From Bernardetia sp. (GTDB lineage: Bacteria; Bacteroidota; Bacteroidia; Cytophagales; Bernardetiaceae), in the NCBI RefSeq assembly GCF_020630935.1, contig NZ_JAHDIG010000027.1, forward strand, positions 1 to 57,719: a stretch of DNA of 57,719 nucleotides. The letters run 5' to 3'. The first letter of the stretch is position 1. Each line of letters begins with the position of its first letter. Shown piece by piece: positions 34,890 to 43,055 of the stretch. The notes under the pieces are model-generated. The model made no database searches and had not been told where the DNA came from. It saw only the letters and a program-made list of their open reading frames with translations. The position numbers were made by a program, and so were the translations under genes.

Positions 34890-36896
34890 ATGAAAAAAAA
34901 TAAATTCAGTGTACTTTCAATAACCTTACTTGCATCTTTTTTATTATCCTTTTCAGCTTGGGCAGATAAAGATAATCACGAATATGCCAATTATGACTGG
35001 GAGGAAAATAGAGAAAGAAACGAAATTCCTGCTCACTTGAAAGATGAAGTTTCAATCGTTTTTTTAGATAAAAATATGATAGAATATTTTTATTCACCTT
35101 CAGATGACCAAGTGATTCTATACAAAACACACCATGCTATTCGCTGGCTAGGAAGTACAGATGCTGTTGAGCGTTTTAATGCCATTTTTATTCCTCTAGG
35201 AGAGGGAACTTTAGAAAAACTAAAGGTTCGTTCTATTTCTCCAAATGGAAAAGTGGTCATTTCAAACCAAGACGAACTCAAGGAAATAAAAGATGAAGAA
35301 TCTGGAAGAGGTTATAAAATGTTTGCTATTGAAGGGATTGAAAAAGGGAGCGAAATCGAATATTTTTATACGACAAAAGAGACTGTTTTTGGTGGAAATC
35401 AAGAAGGAAGAGAATTTCTGCAAACAGGAACGCCCACTAAAAATGTGCATTTTGAACTTATTACACCCTCTTTTTTGCAATTTGAAGCTAAGAGTTATAA
35501 CGGTTTGCCAGATGCCGAGCTAAAAGAAGACACAAACAGCGAAAAAACTATTCAAACCATTAAACTAGATAGTGTTGCGCCACTTCTAGGAGAACCATTT
35601 GCTTATGCAGACCCTAACAGAATGCGAGTAGATTACAAACTGGCGTATAATTTGGCAGCTAGTTCGAATCAGCGTTTTTATACGTGGTCGGATGCAGCAC
35701 GACAGATTTACAGTGTTTTTTGCCAAACTAGAGACAAAAAAGAAGAAAAAGCTCTTAAAAAAATATATAAAGAAATAGGCATAAAAGGTAAAGAATCAGA
35801 AGAAGAACGTATCAGAAAAATAGAAAATTATCTGAAAGTCAAAGTGCAAGGGACAGAGTCTCCAACGCCAGCCTTTTCAAACATTGAAGAAATAGAAAAG
35901 TCTAAAATTGCAAACGAGCGTGGACTTGTACGCCTCTTTACAACGCTTTTTGAACTGGCAGAAGTAGATTACGAACTTATTCTGACAAGCGATAGAAGTG
36001 AAGTCAGATTTGATGGCGATTTTGATTATTGGGGCAATATGCGTGAGTTTTTAATTTATTTTCCGAATACAAAAAAATATCTTTCACCTGCCACTCCTTT
36101 ATACCGTTACGGAATTGTACCAGATACGTGGACGGCAACCGATGGACTTTTTATTCGTCGAATGAAAGTAGGAGACAATGTTTTTGGAATGGGAACAGTC
36201 AGAAAAATACAACCCCTTGAAGGCGATAAAAATTTCAGCAATATCAATTTAAAAATGAAGTTCAATGAAGATATGGACGCTGTGAAAGCTGATTTAAAAT
36301 ATAGTTTTGGAGGACTTTCTGCTGTTGGTATTCAGCCAATTATTCCTTATTTGTCTGGAGAAAAGCGTGATGAAATGTTAGAAAATGTTTTGAGAGGGCT
36401 TTCAGAAGATGCAGAATTTGAGAATATTGAGTTAGAAAATGAAAAAATGAACACCGACCTTTTAGAAAATGAGTTTGCTATCAAAACTAACTTTGAATCG
36501 AAGTCGTGGATAGAAAAGGCAGGAAATAAATATCTCTTCACTATTGGAAAATGTATCGGTCCTCAATCGGAACTCTACCAAGAAAAGGAGCGAAAACTAG
36601 CTGTAGAGAACGGACACAACCGTATTTATGACAGAACATTAGTCTTTGATATTCCAGAAGGCTACACAGTCAAAAACTTAGATGATTTGAAACTCAATGT
36701 TGTCTTTGATGACGGTGGAAAGAAAAATTGTGGTTTTGTTTCAGATTACAAACAAGAAGGAAATACTATAACTGTAGATATTTTTGAGTATTACTATGAG
36801 ATTTATCTTCCTTTAGAAGATTTTGAAGAGTACAGAAAAGTCATCAATGCAGCAGCCGATTTTAATAAAATTGTATTGGTGCTAGAAAAGGAGTAA
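34890..36896 (+). CDS. DUF3857 exported protein (transglutaminase-like architecture)
   Basis: 668 residues from the ATG at 34890, with signal peptide MKKNKFSVLSITLLASFLLS ending AWA. The first 200 residues match DUF3857 (YKTHHAIRWLGSTDAVERFN, YKMFAIEGIEKGSEIEYFY). A transglutaminase-like middle (LYRYGIVPDTWTATDGLFI, with ERGLVRLFTTLFELAEVDYE) lacks an obvious catalytic Cys, so it may be inactive. The C-terminal 180 residues are beta-rich. Such proteins in Bacteroidota are periplasmic or surface-exposed and usually of unknown role. It ends 51 bases before a convergent gene, with a hairpin between. Confidence 0.82.
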   Translation: MKKNKFSVLSITLLASFLLSFSAWADKDNHEYANYDWEENRERNEIPAHLKDEVSIVFLDKNMIEYFYSPSDDQVILYKTHHAIRWLGSTDAVERFNAIFIPLGEGTLEKLKVRSISPNGKVVISNQDELKEIKDEESGRGYKMFAIEGIEKGSEIEYFYTTKETVFGGNQEGREFLQTGTPTKNVHFELITPSFLQFEAKSYNGLPDAELKEDTNSEKTIQTIKLDSVAPLLGEPFAYADPNRMRVDYKLAYNLAASSNQRFYTWSDAARQIYSVFCQTRDKKEEKALKKIYKEIGIKGKESEEERIRKIENYLKVKVQGTESPTPAFSNIEEIEKSKIANERGLVRLFTTLFELAEVDYELILTSDRSEVRFDGDFDYWGNMREFLIYFPNTKKYLSPATPLYRYGIVPDTWTATDGLFIRRMKVGDNVFGMGTVRKIQPLEGDKNFSNINLKMKFNEDMDAVKADLKYSFGGLSAVGIQPIIPYLSGEKRDEMLENVLRGLSEDAEFENIELENEKMNTDLLENEFAIKTNFESKSWIEKAGNKYLFTIGKCIGPQSELYQEKERKLAVENGHNRIYDRTLVFDIPEGYTVKNLDDLKLNVVFDDGGKKNCGFVSDYKQEGNTITVDIFEYYYEIYLPLEDFEEYRKVINAAADFNKIVLVLEKE

Positions 36897-36908
36897 AAAT
36901 TTTTGATG

Positions 36909-36940
36909 CAGAATGGTTTATTTTTACGTAAACCATTCTG
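36909..36940. terminator. Hairpin between convergent genes
   Basis: CAGAATGGTTTA (36909-36920) and TAAACCATTCTG (36929-36940) are perfect 12-bp arms. There is no long T-tract on either side, but the position between two stop codons suggests a bidirectional terminator. Confidence 0.65.
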
Positions 36941-36947
36941 TGTTAGA

Positions 36948-37529
36948 TTATCTTTGTTTTTCTCCTAACTTATATATTTGTTCTAGCCATTTTTTACGCT
37001 GTTTTTGTGTGGATGTTTTTACGATTCCAATATAAGTTGTTTTAACAGGCTTGACTCCACAAAATTCAAGGGTATTTTTCTTTAATTGTTTTGTACTAGG
37101 TTGCCCATTAATAAACTTATAGTACCAAGTTGGTTGGTCTAATGTAGTGATAATGTGTGCTGTTTTACCTTTTAAAAGTTTATCCCAAAAAATAGAGTTT
37201 TCTCTGTATGCAAAGGCAAATGTTGGTAGAAATACCCTATCAATAAATCCTTTTAAAATAGCAGGTAAACCTCCCCACCAAACAGGATGTATCCAAACCA
37301 AATGCTCTGCCCATTTTATTTTTTCCCAAGCTTCTAATAAGTCAGGTTCTAATACAGTTCTCTTTTGATAACCATACTGTAGATTAGGATTAAAATTTAA
37401 CTCTGAAATAATGATTTCTTTAATTTCTGCTTGAGAACTTTCTGCTCCTGTTTTATAGGCTGCTGCAATTCCAAAGTTAAATGAATCTTTGTTTGGATGC
37501 CCATTTATAATCAAAATTTTCTTACTCAT
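36948..37529 (-). CDS. NAD(P)H oxidoreductase, flavodoxin-like fold
   Basis: 193 residues of the KefF/MdaB/NQO1-type family. ILIINGHPNKDSFNFGIAAA is the FMN phosphate loop region, and LVWIHPVWWGGLPAILKGFI with DRVFLPTFAFAY is the conserved dimer and substrate region. It should reduce quinones or act as an electrophile-responsive reductase with FMN and NAD(P)H. It is followed by a Crp-type regulator reading the same way upstream (84 bases apart), which may control it (inference). Confidence 0.9.
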   Translation of the reverse strand: MSKKILIINGHPNKDSFNFGIAAAYKTGAESSQAEIKEIIISELNFNPNLQYGYQKRTVLEPDLLEAWEKIKWAEHLVWIHPVWWGGLPAILKGFIDRVFLPTFAFAYRENSIFWDKLLKGKTAHIITTLDQPTWYYKFINGQPSTKQLKKNTLEFCGVKPVKTTYIGIVKTSTQKQRKKWLEQIYKLGEKQR

Positions 37530-37613
37530 TTGTCTATTTTTTAGTCTAATTGATTTATTATTTTATAATAAACAAAGGTAGAAAAGAGCTTAATTAGGCT
37601 ATAGGACAAATGT

Positions 37614-38180
37614 CTAAAACACAACTTCCTTTCGTATTCTGCTCAAATGTCTTTGTGTTATTCCTAAGTAAGAAGCTAAATAGTGTAGTGGAATTTCTTG
37701 TATATATTGAGGTTGGTTTTCAATTAAGTCTCTATATCTTTCAGCAGCATTATCTTTTTGAAGTTGATAAATTCTTTTTTCTAACTCAATATACTGTTGT
37801 TCAGCTATGATTTTATACATCTTTAGCCAGTTTATACTATGCTTTGCAAAATTATCTAGTGTATTTTTGGAAATTACCAGCAACTCAGCATTTGTAATAG
37901 CCTGTATATTTTCAGAAGTAGCTTCTTCTGTAATAAATGAAGAATAAGCAGCTATGAAGTTAGCAGGAAACATAATACAATAAGTAAACTCTTCGCCTTT
38001 ATTTGTAGTATAAAACGAACGAAATGTACCCGAATTTATAAAAGCAATTTCATTGCATACTTCACCTTCACGAATAAAAAAATCAGATTTATTTAATTTC
38101 TTTCTAACAGTATTTTGTACAAAATCATTAATTTCTTTTTCTGAAAGAATACCAAAAGAATTGAGGAATTTTTTAACCAT
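37614..38180 (-). CDS. Crp/Fnr-family transcriptional regulator
   Basis: 188 residues from the ATG at 38180 (MVKKFLNSFGILSEKE); a further ATG eight codons upstream is less typical. Residues about 20-115 are the cyclic-nucleotide-binding beta-roll (SDFFIREGEVCNEIAFINSG), followed by the dimer helix and a C-terminal winged helix (IPLHYLASYLGITQRHLSRI). The Cys residues do not match an Fe-S Fnr. Homologues in Bacteroidota often lie next to a flavodoxin-type oxidoreductase, as here. The ligand is unknown. Confidence 0.88.
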   Translation of the reverse strand: MVKKFLNSFGILSEKEINDFVQNTVRKKLNKSDFFIREGEVCNEIAFINSGTFRSFYTTNKGEEFTYCIMFPANFIAAYSSFITEEATSENIQAITNAELLVISKNTLDNFAKHSINWLKMYKIIAEQQYIELEKRIYQLQKDNAAERYRDLIENQPQYIQEIPLHYLASYLGITQRHLSRIRKEVVF

Positions 38181-38300
38181 ATAATCTAACAATGATATTT
38201 GCAATTATCTTGATATTACTCTATTGAGCTGACCTAAATAGAAAATAAAATCAGTCTTGCAGAAAAACATTAGGGTAAAATAGTTTTTATTTTAATACAA

Positions 38301-38336
38301 CAAACCACTTTTACAGGTCATTATAAAAGTGGTTTG
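38301..38336. terminator. Hairpin between the AIM24-like and Crp genes
   Basis: CAAACCACTTTTA and TAAAAGTGGTTTG form a 13-bp perfect stem. It lies downstream of the minus-strand AIM24-like gene and 120 bases upstream of the Crp start, with T-rich sequence on both sides. Confidence 0.7.
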
Positions 38337-38417
38337 TTTTCTATTGATAAGAAACACTTATGATGCTTTATGCTCTATAAATATTCTCTTTTGAAAATTA
38401 AAGTTTATTTACCAAAA

Positions 38418-39185
38418 TTAATCTCCTCCCAAAAGTCCACCTAAAGAAGTTGCTTTTGAAGTAGCCTTACTCATTGGAGAAAGTGCTTGAACGAGTTTAG
38501 AAATTGGCATAGATTGTAGCCAAACTTTTCCAGTTCCACTAAGCGTAGCTAAAAACAAGCCTTCACCACCCAAAAACATAGATTTTAGGTTTCCTGCTCG
38601 TTGAATGTCCATCGAAATGCCTTCTTCAAAAGCCACGATACAGCCTGTATCTACTTTTAGCGTTTCGCCATTGAGTTCTTTTTCAATGATTGTTCCTCCA
38701 GCATGGAAAAATGCCATTCCATCACCTTGTAATTTCTGCATGATGAACCCTTCGCCACCAAAAAATCCAGAACCAAAACGACGATTAAGGTGTACTGAAA
38801 TTTTTGTTCCTAATGCAGCACAAAGAAAACTATCTTTCTGAACGATAAGCGTACTATTGTTGCAAGCTGAAAGCTGAACAGGTGTAACCGTTCCAGGGTA
38901 AGGAGCTGAAAAAGCTACTCGTCCTTTTCCACTTCCTCGCTGCGTGAAGTGTGTCATGAAAAGTGATTCGCCTGTTATCATTCTTGCGCCTGCCGACATA
39001 AGTTTACCAAAAATGCCTTGTTCTGGTTCAGAGCCATCGCCCATTTTGGTTTCGAAAGCTATATTTTCTTCCATGTAGAGCATTGCTCCAGCTTCTGCAA
39101 TGACCGTTTCGTTAGGGTCTAATTCTACTTCTACAATTTGAATATCGTTTCCGATAATAGTATAATCTATCTCGTGAGATTTCAT
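38418..39185 (-). CDS. AIM24/TIGR00266-family protein
   Basis: 255 residues. The family pattern is clear: [88 protein letters not shown] and [20 protein letters not shown]. The fold is a trimeric beta-helix/tubby-like barrel with several Gly-rich turns. The bacterial function is unsettled; the yeast relative AIM24 is mitochondrial. No signal peptide or helix. Monocistronic, with a hairpin terminator downstream. Confidence 0.9.
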   Translation of the reverse strand: MKSHEIDYTIIGNDIQIVEVELDPNETVIAEAGAMLYMEENIAFETKMGDGSEPEQGIFGKLMSAGARMITGESLFMTHFTQRGSGKGRVAFSAPYPGTVTPVQLSACNNSTLIVQKDSFLCAALGTKISVHLNRRFGSGFFGGEGFIMQKLQGDGMAFFHAGGTIIEKELNGETLKVDTGCIVAFEEGISMDIQRAGNLKSMFLGGEGLFLATLSGTGKVWLQSMPISKLVQALSPMSKATSKATSLGGLLGGD

Positions 39186-39266
39186 AAGGAAAAAATGTTT
39201 TTTAATAAGTGAATTTTTAAAAATGAATTTTAACTTTCAAAAAATACGGATTTTGTCTTTTAAAAG

Positions 39267-39303
39267 CAAAAAGCGTTTTAGATTTATTCTAAAACGCTTT
39301 TTG
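39267..39303 (-). terminator. Terminator of ffh
   Basis: CAAAAAGCGTTTTAG (39267-39281) and CTAAAACGCTTTTTG (39289-39303) are perfect 15-bp arms around ATTTATT, followed on the minus strand by a run of T's. It lies 43 bases after the ffh stop. Confidence 0.88.
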
Positions 39304-39345
39304 AATATTTAATTAATCGTTAATCACTTAACATTAATAACTATA

Positions 39346-40683
39346 TTATCTTCCTCGCTTCATCATTTTAGCTAGTTTTTTATTTCCACCTGGTCCTTGG
39401 AATTGGTTCATCTTACGCATCATTTTACGCATTTCACCAAACTGCTTGATAAGGTTGTTTACTTCTTGGATAGTACGTCCACTACCAGCAGCCAAACGAC
39501 GACGACGACTTCCATCTAAAACATCTGGATTTGCTTTTTCGTAAGGAGTCATTGAATTGATAATAGCTTCAATCGGACGGAACGCATCATCATCAATTTC
39601 AAAATCTTTCATTTTTGAGCCAATGCCTGGAAGCATTCCAACTAGGTCTTTAATGTTACCCATTTTCTTGATTTGCTCAATTTGAGAGATAAAGTCATTG
39701 AAATCAAACTGATTTTTACGGATTTTCTTATTGATTCTTCTTGCCTCATCTTCATCATACGCCTGCTGCATTCTATCAACGAGGGAAAGAACGTCTCCCA
39801 TTCCCAAGATACGCTGTGCCATACGGTCTGGATAGAAAGCATCAATTCCGTCTATCTTTTCACTCGTACCTATGAATTTAATTGGCTTATCTACCACTCT
39901 ACGGATAGAAAGGGCAGCACCACCACGAGAATCACCATCTAATTTTGTAAGCACTACACCATCATAATCGATGCGTTCGTTGAATATTTTTGCAGTCGTA
40001 ACAGCATCCTGTCCTGTCATAGCATCCACTACAAAAAGAGTTTCAGTAGGATTCAGAACTTTTTTCATTTCTGAAATCTCTGTCATAAGAGATTCATCGA
40101 TTGCCAAACGACCTGCCGTATCGACGATAATTATTTTTTTTCCTGTGTCTTTACCGTGTCTGATAGCATTTTCTGCAATCTGAACAGGGTTATTATTTTC
40201 TGGCTCTGCATAGACTTCAATATCAATTTGCTCTGCCAATGTTTTTAACTGGTCAATCGCAGCAGGACGGTACACGTCACAGGCTGCTAAAAGAACTTGA
40301 CGACCTTGTTTTTTGAGGTGGTTAGCAAGTTTTGCAGTAAAAGTAGTCTTACCAGCACCATTCAGACCTGCCACCAAAATAATAGAAGGATTCCCAGAAA
40401 GATTCATTTCCTTACGTTCCCCACCCATTAGTTGAGTAAGTTTGTCATAGACAATCTTTGTAAAAAGTTCCCCTGGTTTTACAGCAATCAAGACTTCACG
40501 TCCGTAAGCCTCATCTTTAATTTCGTCTGTAACCGTTTTGGCTACTTTATAATCTACGTCGGCATCTACTAGCGCACGACGAATTTCTTTAATAGTGGTT
40601 GCTACGTTTACTTCTGTAATTCTTCCTTCGCCTTTCAGCGATTTCATAGCTTTGTCTAAACGAGCCGTTAAATTATCTAACAT
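39346..40683 (-). CDS. ffh: Signal recognition particle GTPase Ffh
   Basis: 445 residues. The N domain (1-95) leads into the G domain with P-loop GLNGAGKTTFTAKLANHLKK, CDVYRPAAIDQLK, VDTAGRLAIDESL and TKLDGDSRGGAALS, then the Met-rich M domain (330-445) that binds signal peptides and 4.5S RNA (RTIQEVNNLIKQFGEMRKMM). It targets nascent membrane and secreted proteins to FtsY and SecYEG. The P-loop reads GLNGAGKTT where most homologues have GLQGSGKTT, a conservative variation. Monocistronic. Confidence 0.97.
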   Translation of the reverse strand: MLDNLTARLDKAMKSLKGEGRITEVNVATTIKEIRRALVDADVDYKVAKTVTDEIKDEAYGREVLIAVKPGELFTKIVYDKLTQLMGGERKEMNLSGNPSIILVAGLNGAGKTTFTAKLANHLKKQGRQVLLAACDVYRPAAIDQLKTLAEQIDIEVYAEPENNNPVQIAENAIRHGKDTGKKIIIVDTAGRLAIDESLMTEISEMKKVLNPTETLFVVDAMTGQDAVTTAKIFNERIDYDGVVLTKLDGDSRGGAALSIRRVVDKPIKFIGTSEKIDGIDAFYPDRMAQRILGMGDVLSLVDRMQQAYDEDEARRINKKIRKNQFDFNDFISQIEQIKKMGNIKDLVGMLPGIGSKMKDFEIDDDAFRPIEAIINSMTPYEKANPDVLDGSRRRRLAAGSGRTIQEVNNLIKQFGEMRKMMRKMNQFQGPGGNKKLAKMMKRGR

Positions 40684-40774
40684 ATCTAAAAAGCGATTGT
40701 ATTTTTTCTATTAAAAGTGGAATTTCTTTGCTAAAAAGTTTTCAACACACAAAGGTACAGAAAAACAAGGAATA

Positions 40775-40835
40775 AATGAATTGATAATTGATAATTGATG
40801 TTTAATAATGGCTTATGCCATTGATTATCAATTTT
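40775..40835. repeat. AT-rich palindrome upstream of ffh
   Basis: Nested inverted repeats: TTGATAAT with ATTATCAA outside, and AATGGC-TTAT-GCCATT inside. It lies between ffh and the next minus-strand gene, so it may terminate that gene. A related AT-rich repeat is present at about 16230-16270. Confidence 0.5.
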
Positions 40836-40864
40836 TTAGGAATAAAAATAGGATTAAAATAATT

Positions 40865-41452
40865 TTAAATAGACTTAAATTCTATGTGTGTCATAACCCT
40901 TGAATCTCCAGTGAGATTGTCTTTATAAATATCTTCTTCGTAAATGTATAAAAACTCTTTTTTTTCTTCTGCTTCAAAATTTTTGACCTGTTTTGTAATT
41001 TCTGAAATGGTGTTGTTTATCGGTTGCCAATCTGAATCTTTTTCTAAACTTGCATCCCACCAACTTAGCGAAATACTGACAGCAGAGTTTAAAGTAAGTT
41101 TATAAGTAGTTCCATCTCTTCCTCCCTCTCCAAAAATTTGAGTTTGTGGAAAGGGCGTATTTTTGATTTTATTTTCTATTTCTTTGAAAGTAGTTTCTGA
41201 AAGTATGCCTGTTTCCTTTCTAAAAAGTAGAGATAATTTAATATTACTTTCTGTTAGCTCTTCATCTTTCGTTTCGACTATCGTATTTTTTACCCAATGA
41301 TAAGACCCATAATATTTGTAAAATGAAATACCAAAATCCTTATAAAAAGTCGGAAAACAGAATAGGACAATATTCCCTCTTTCTTGATTTTGAATATCTT
41401 CCAGAGATTGGTAGATGATTCTATTTCGTTCTACATAAAGATTTTTGTACAT
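40865..41452 (-). CDS. Hypothetical protein, 195 aa
   Basis: Cytoplasmic, no signal peptide. Visible features are an N-terminal RNRIIYQSLEDIQNQERGNI, the strand GNIVLFCFPTFYKDFGISF, and C-terminal FLYIYEEDIYKDNLTG. Composition and strand pattern suggest an alpha/beta sheet. I do not recognise a family. It is the last of four small minus-strand genes, 9 bases after the next one, so they probably form one transcript. Confidence 0.6.
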   Translation of the reverse strand: MYKNLYVERNRIIYQSLEDIQNQERGNIVLFCFPTFYKDFGISFYKYYGSYHWVKNTIVETKDEELTESNIKLSLLFRKETGILSETTFKEIENKIKNTPFPQTQIFGEGGRDGTTYKLTLNSAVSISLSWWDASLEKDSDWQPINNTISEITKQVKNFEAEEKKEFLYIYEEDIYKDNLTGDSRVMTHIEFKSI

Positions 41453-41461
41453 CTAAAATTT

Positions 41462-41875
41462 TTATTTCATATTTTTCCATTCCTTAAAACGCATATCCAA
41501 TACTTTGGCTACTTTCTCATAATTTTCCCACGTATCTTCTACCAAGTACATACATTCGTATTGTGGAAATATTTTTCTGTAATCTTCAATATAGTTTCCT
41601 CCTCCGTAATAGGCTTTCGTAAATTTTTGCGCTTCCTCATTGAGCATTTCATCAGAAACAACACCGTCCCAAATTTCACTAAAAATGCAGCAAGAAATAG
41701 AGCGTTGTAGTAGATTTCGAATTTGCAAACCTGCCTCATCTTCAAAATCTTCGCTTGCGAGGTCATTAGTAACAATCCAACTCAAAAATATTCCAATATG
41801 TGTATGGGCGTGTTCGATAGAGAGTTCCATAAACTCTTCTTTATCTATGTGGGAATTAGCTTGGTCGTAGAGCAT
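41462..41875 (-). CDS. DUF7832-like small acidic protein
   Basis: 137 residues. ELSIEHAHTHIGIFLSWIV and YRKIFPQYECMYLVEDTWEN, followed by YEKVAKVLDMRFKEW, match a family of small acidic proteins, now called DUF7832 as far as I recall, often found near polymorphic-toxin and immunity genes. The family call is from memory and moderate. A toxin gene is not visible next to it. Co-directional with its neighbours. Confidence 0.6.
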   Translation of the reverse strand: MLYDQANSHIDKEEFMELSIEHAHTHIGIFLSWIVTNDLASEDFEDEAGLQIRNLLQRSISCCIFSEIWDGVVSDEMLNEEAQKFTKAYYGGGNYIEDYRKIFPQYECMYLVEDTWENYEKVAKVLDMRFKEWKNMK

Positions 41876-41911
41876 TTGTTATAGTTTTAAAATTTAAGTA
41901 AGTAAATATTT

Positions 41912-42430
41912 TTACAAAGACATATCATAATATTTTATGAACATTTCTTTGATGAGTTCTTCTAAGTTTTCTTCAGTTTCTATGTGTTTTTTGTTGAGGA
42001 GGAGGTAGGCACTGTTTGTAGAGCTTTTTCTGTGGAAAAATTTGTTTGGAGAAAAACAGCGTAACATAACTTTACTATATACTTTAAATCTTTTAGACAT
42101 TGCTACCTCTTCGTCTTCTGAATTTGCACCTATAAAACCAAACAAGGAAAGGTCATTTTTCTGATATAACCAAAACATTATTTCGATATTTGTAGAAATT
42201 ACACGAGCTACATCATTAAATCCACTCAATAACTGGTATTTTTTATCTGAATTCTCATGATTCTTTAAATAAAATTTTACTACAAACACTAAGTTTTCAT
42301 ACTCTTCTACTCTTACAATATATCTATGATTGAAGCGACATTTGAAAGCAAATTTATGTAGTTTGTTGAAAGGCTCTGTTTTCGTTTTAGTATGACCTAA
42401 GTAGTTAAACTTGTAAGGAGTATTAAACAT
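41912..42430 (-). CDS. Hypothetical protein, 172 aa
   Basis: Basic cytoplasmic protein with MFNTPYKFNYLGHTKTKTEP at the start, then YIVRVEEYENLVFVVKFYLK, LLSGFNDVARVISTNIEIMF, LSLFGFIGANSEDEEVAMSK and a closing STNSAYLLLNKKHIETEENL. Similar proteins occur as stand-alone genes in Bacteroidota; no function is known to me. Its ATG overlaps the previous stop by one base (TAATG), so it is translationally coupled to the membrane-protein gene upstream. Confidence 0.6.
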   Translation of the reverse strand: MFNTPYKFNYLGHTKTKTEPFNKLHKFAFKCRFNHRYIVRVEEYENLVFVVKFYLKNHENSDKKYQLLSGFNDVARVISTNIEIMFWLYQKNDLSLFGFIGANSEDEEVAMSKRFKVYSKVMLRCFSPNKFFHRKSSTNSAYLLLNKKHIETEENLEELIKEMFIKYYDMSL

Positions 42431-42927
42431 TATATTCTATATTTGTAAACAGATGGACGTTCTTTCCACATCTCTTCTTCTGAAATAGATTCAAACAAAT
42501 CTCCTTCTTTAGTTGGTCTATCTAGTTTTTCAAATTCTTTTTTGACTTTTTTACAGTACCATTCAAAAGGCTTATAAATTAGTCGTATTGGGTAGAAAAT
42601 AAAATATCTTATTTTACTTATTTCCTTTAACTTAGTAAAGATAATTTCATTTTCCTTAGCAATAGGCAAGGCTTCATCGTAAGCTATTCTGCTTTGTCTG
42701 TATTCTTCGGCACTTTTGAAGTTGATTTTTTCAGCATAGCTTTTACGTATCATAAAAAATGCAATTAGAGCAACTATCCAAAAAGCAAAATATAAAATAG
42801 GAAAAAACAGAATAGCCAAAACAACCACTACAACATCTTTAAAATATTTGGATATATTATTTTCTATAAATAATGAATCAATAGTTTTTAATAAACTATG
42901 CGATAATTCTAATGGTGCAGTATTCAT
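42430..42927 (-). CDS. Hypothetical membrane protein, 165 aa
   Basis: Starts MNTAPLELSHSLLKTIDSLF and has one or two hydrophobic helices near residues 25-55 (DVVVVVLAILFFPILYFAFW). The C-terminal two thirds is charged (YAEKINFKSAEEYRQSRIAY), probably cytoplasmic. No family recognised. First gene of the four-gene group; coupled to the next by a one-base overlap. Confidence 0.6.
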   Translation of the reverse strand: MNTAPLELSHSLLKTIDSLFIENNISKYFKDVVVVVLAILFFPILYFAFWIVALIAFFMIRKSYAEKINFKSAEEYRQSRIAYDEALPIAKENEIIFTKLKEISKIRYFIFYPIRLIYKPFEWYCKKVKKEFEKLDRPTKEGDLFESISEEEMWKERPSVYKYRI

Positions 42928-42984
42928 AAATGAATTGGTTTGTTCAACATCTTAAACCGTAATTCAATACTTAAAGTTTTTTAC

Positions 42985-43022
42985 AAAAATAAGTAGCCTA
43001 TAAATTATATAAGCTACTTATT
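42985..43022 (-). terminator. Terminator of the fused E1 gene
   Basis: AATAAGTAGC (42988-42997) and GCTACTTATT (43013-43022) form a 10-bp stem. On the minus strand the second arm is followed by a T-rich tract, and the hairpin starts 34 bases after the E1 stop. Confidence 0.72.
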
Positions 43023-43055
43023 AAAATTTTCAGCAAAAATCAGTCTAAAAAATGA

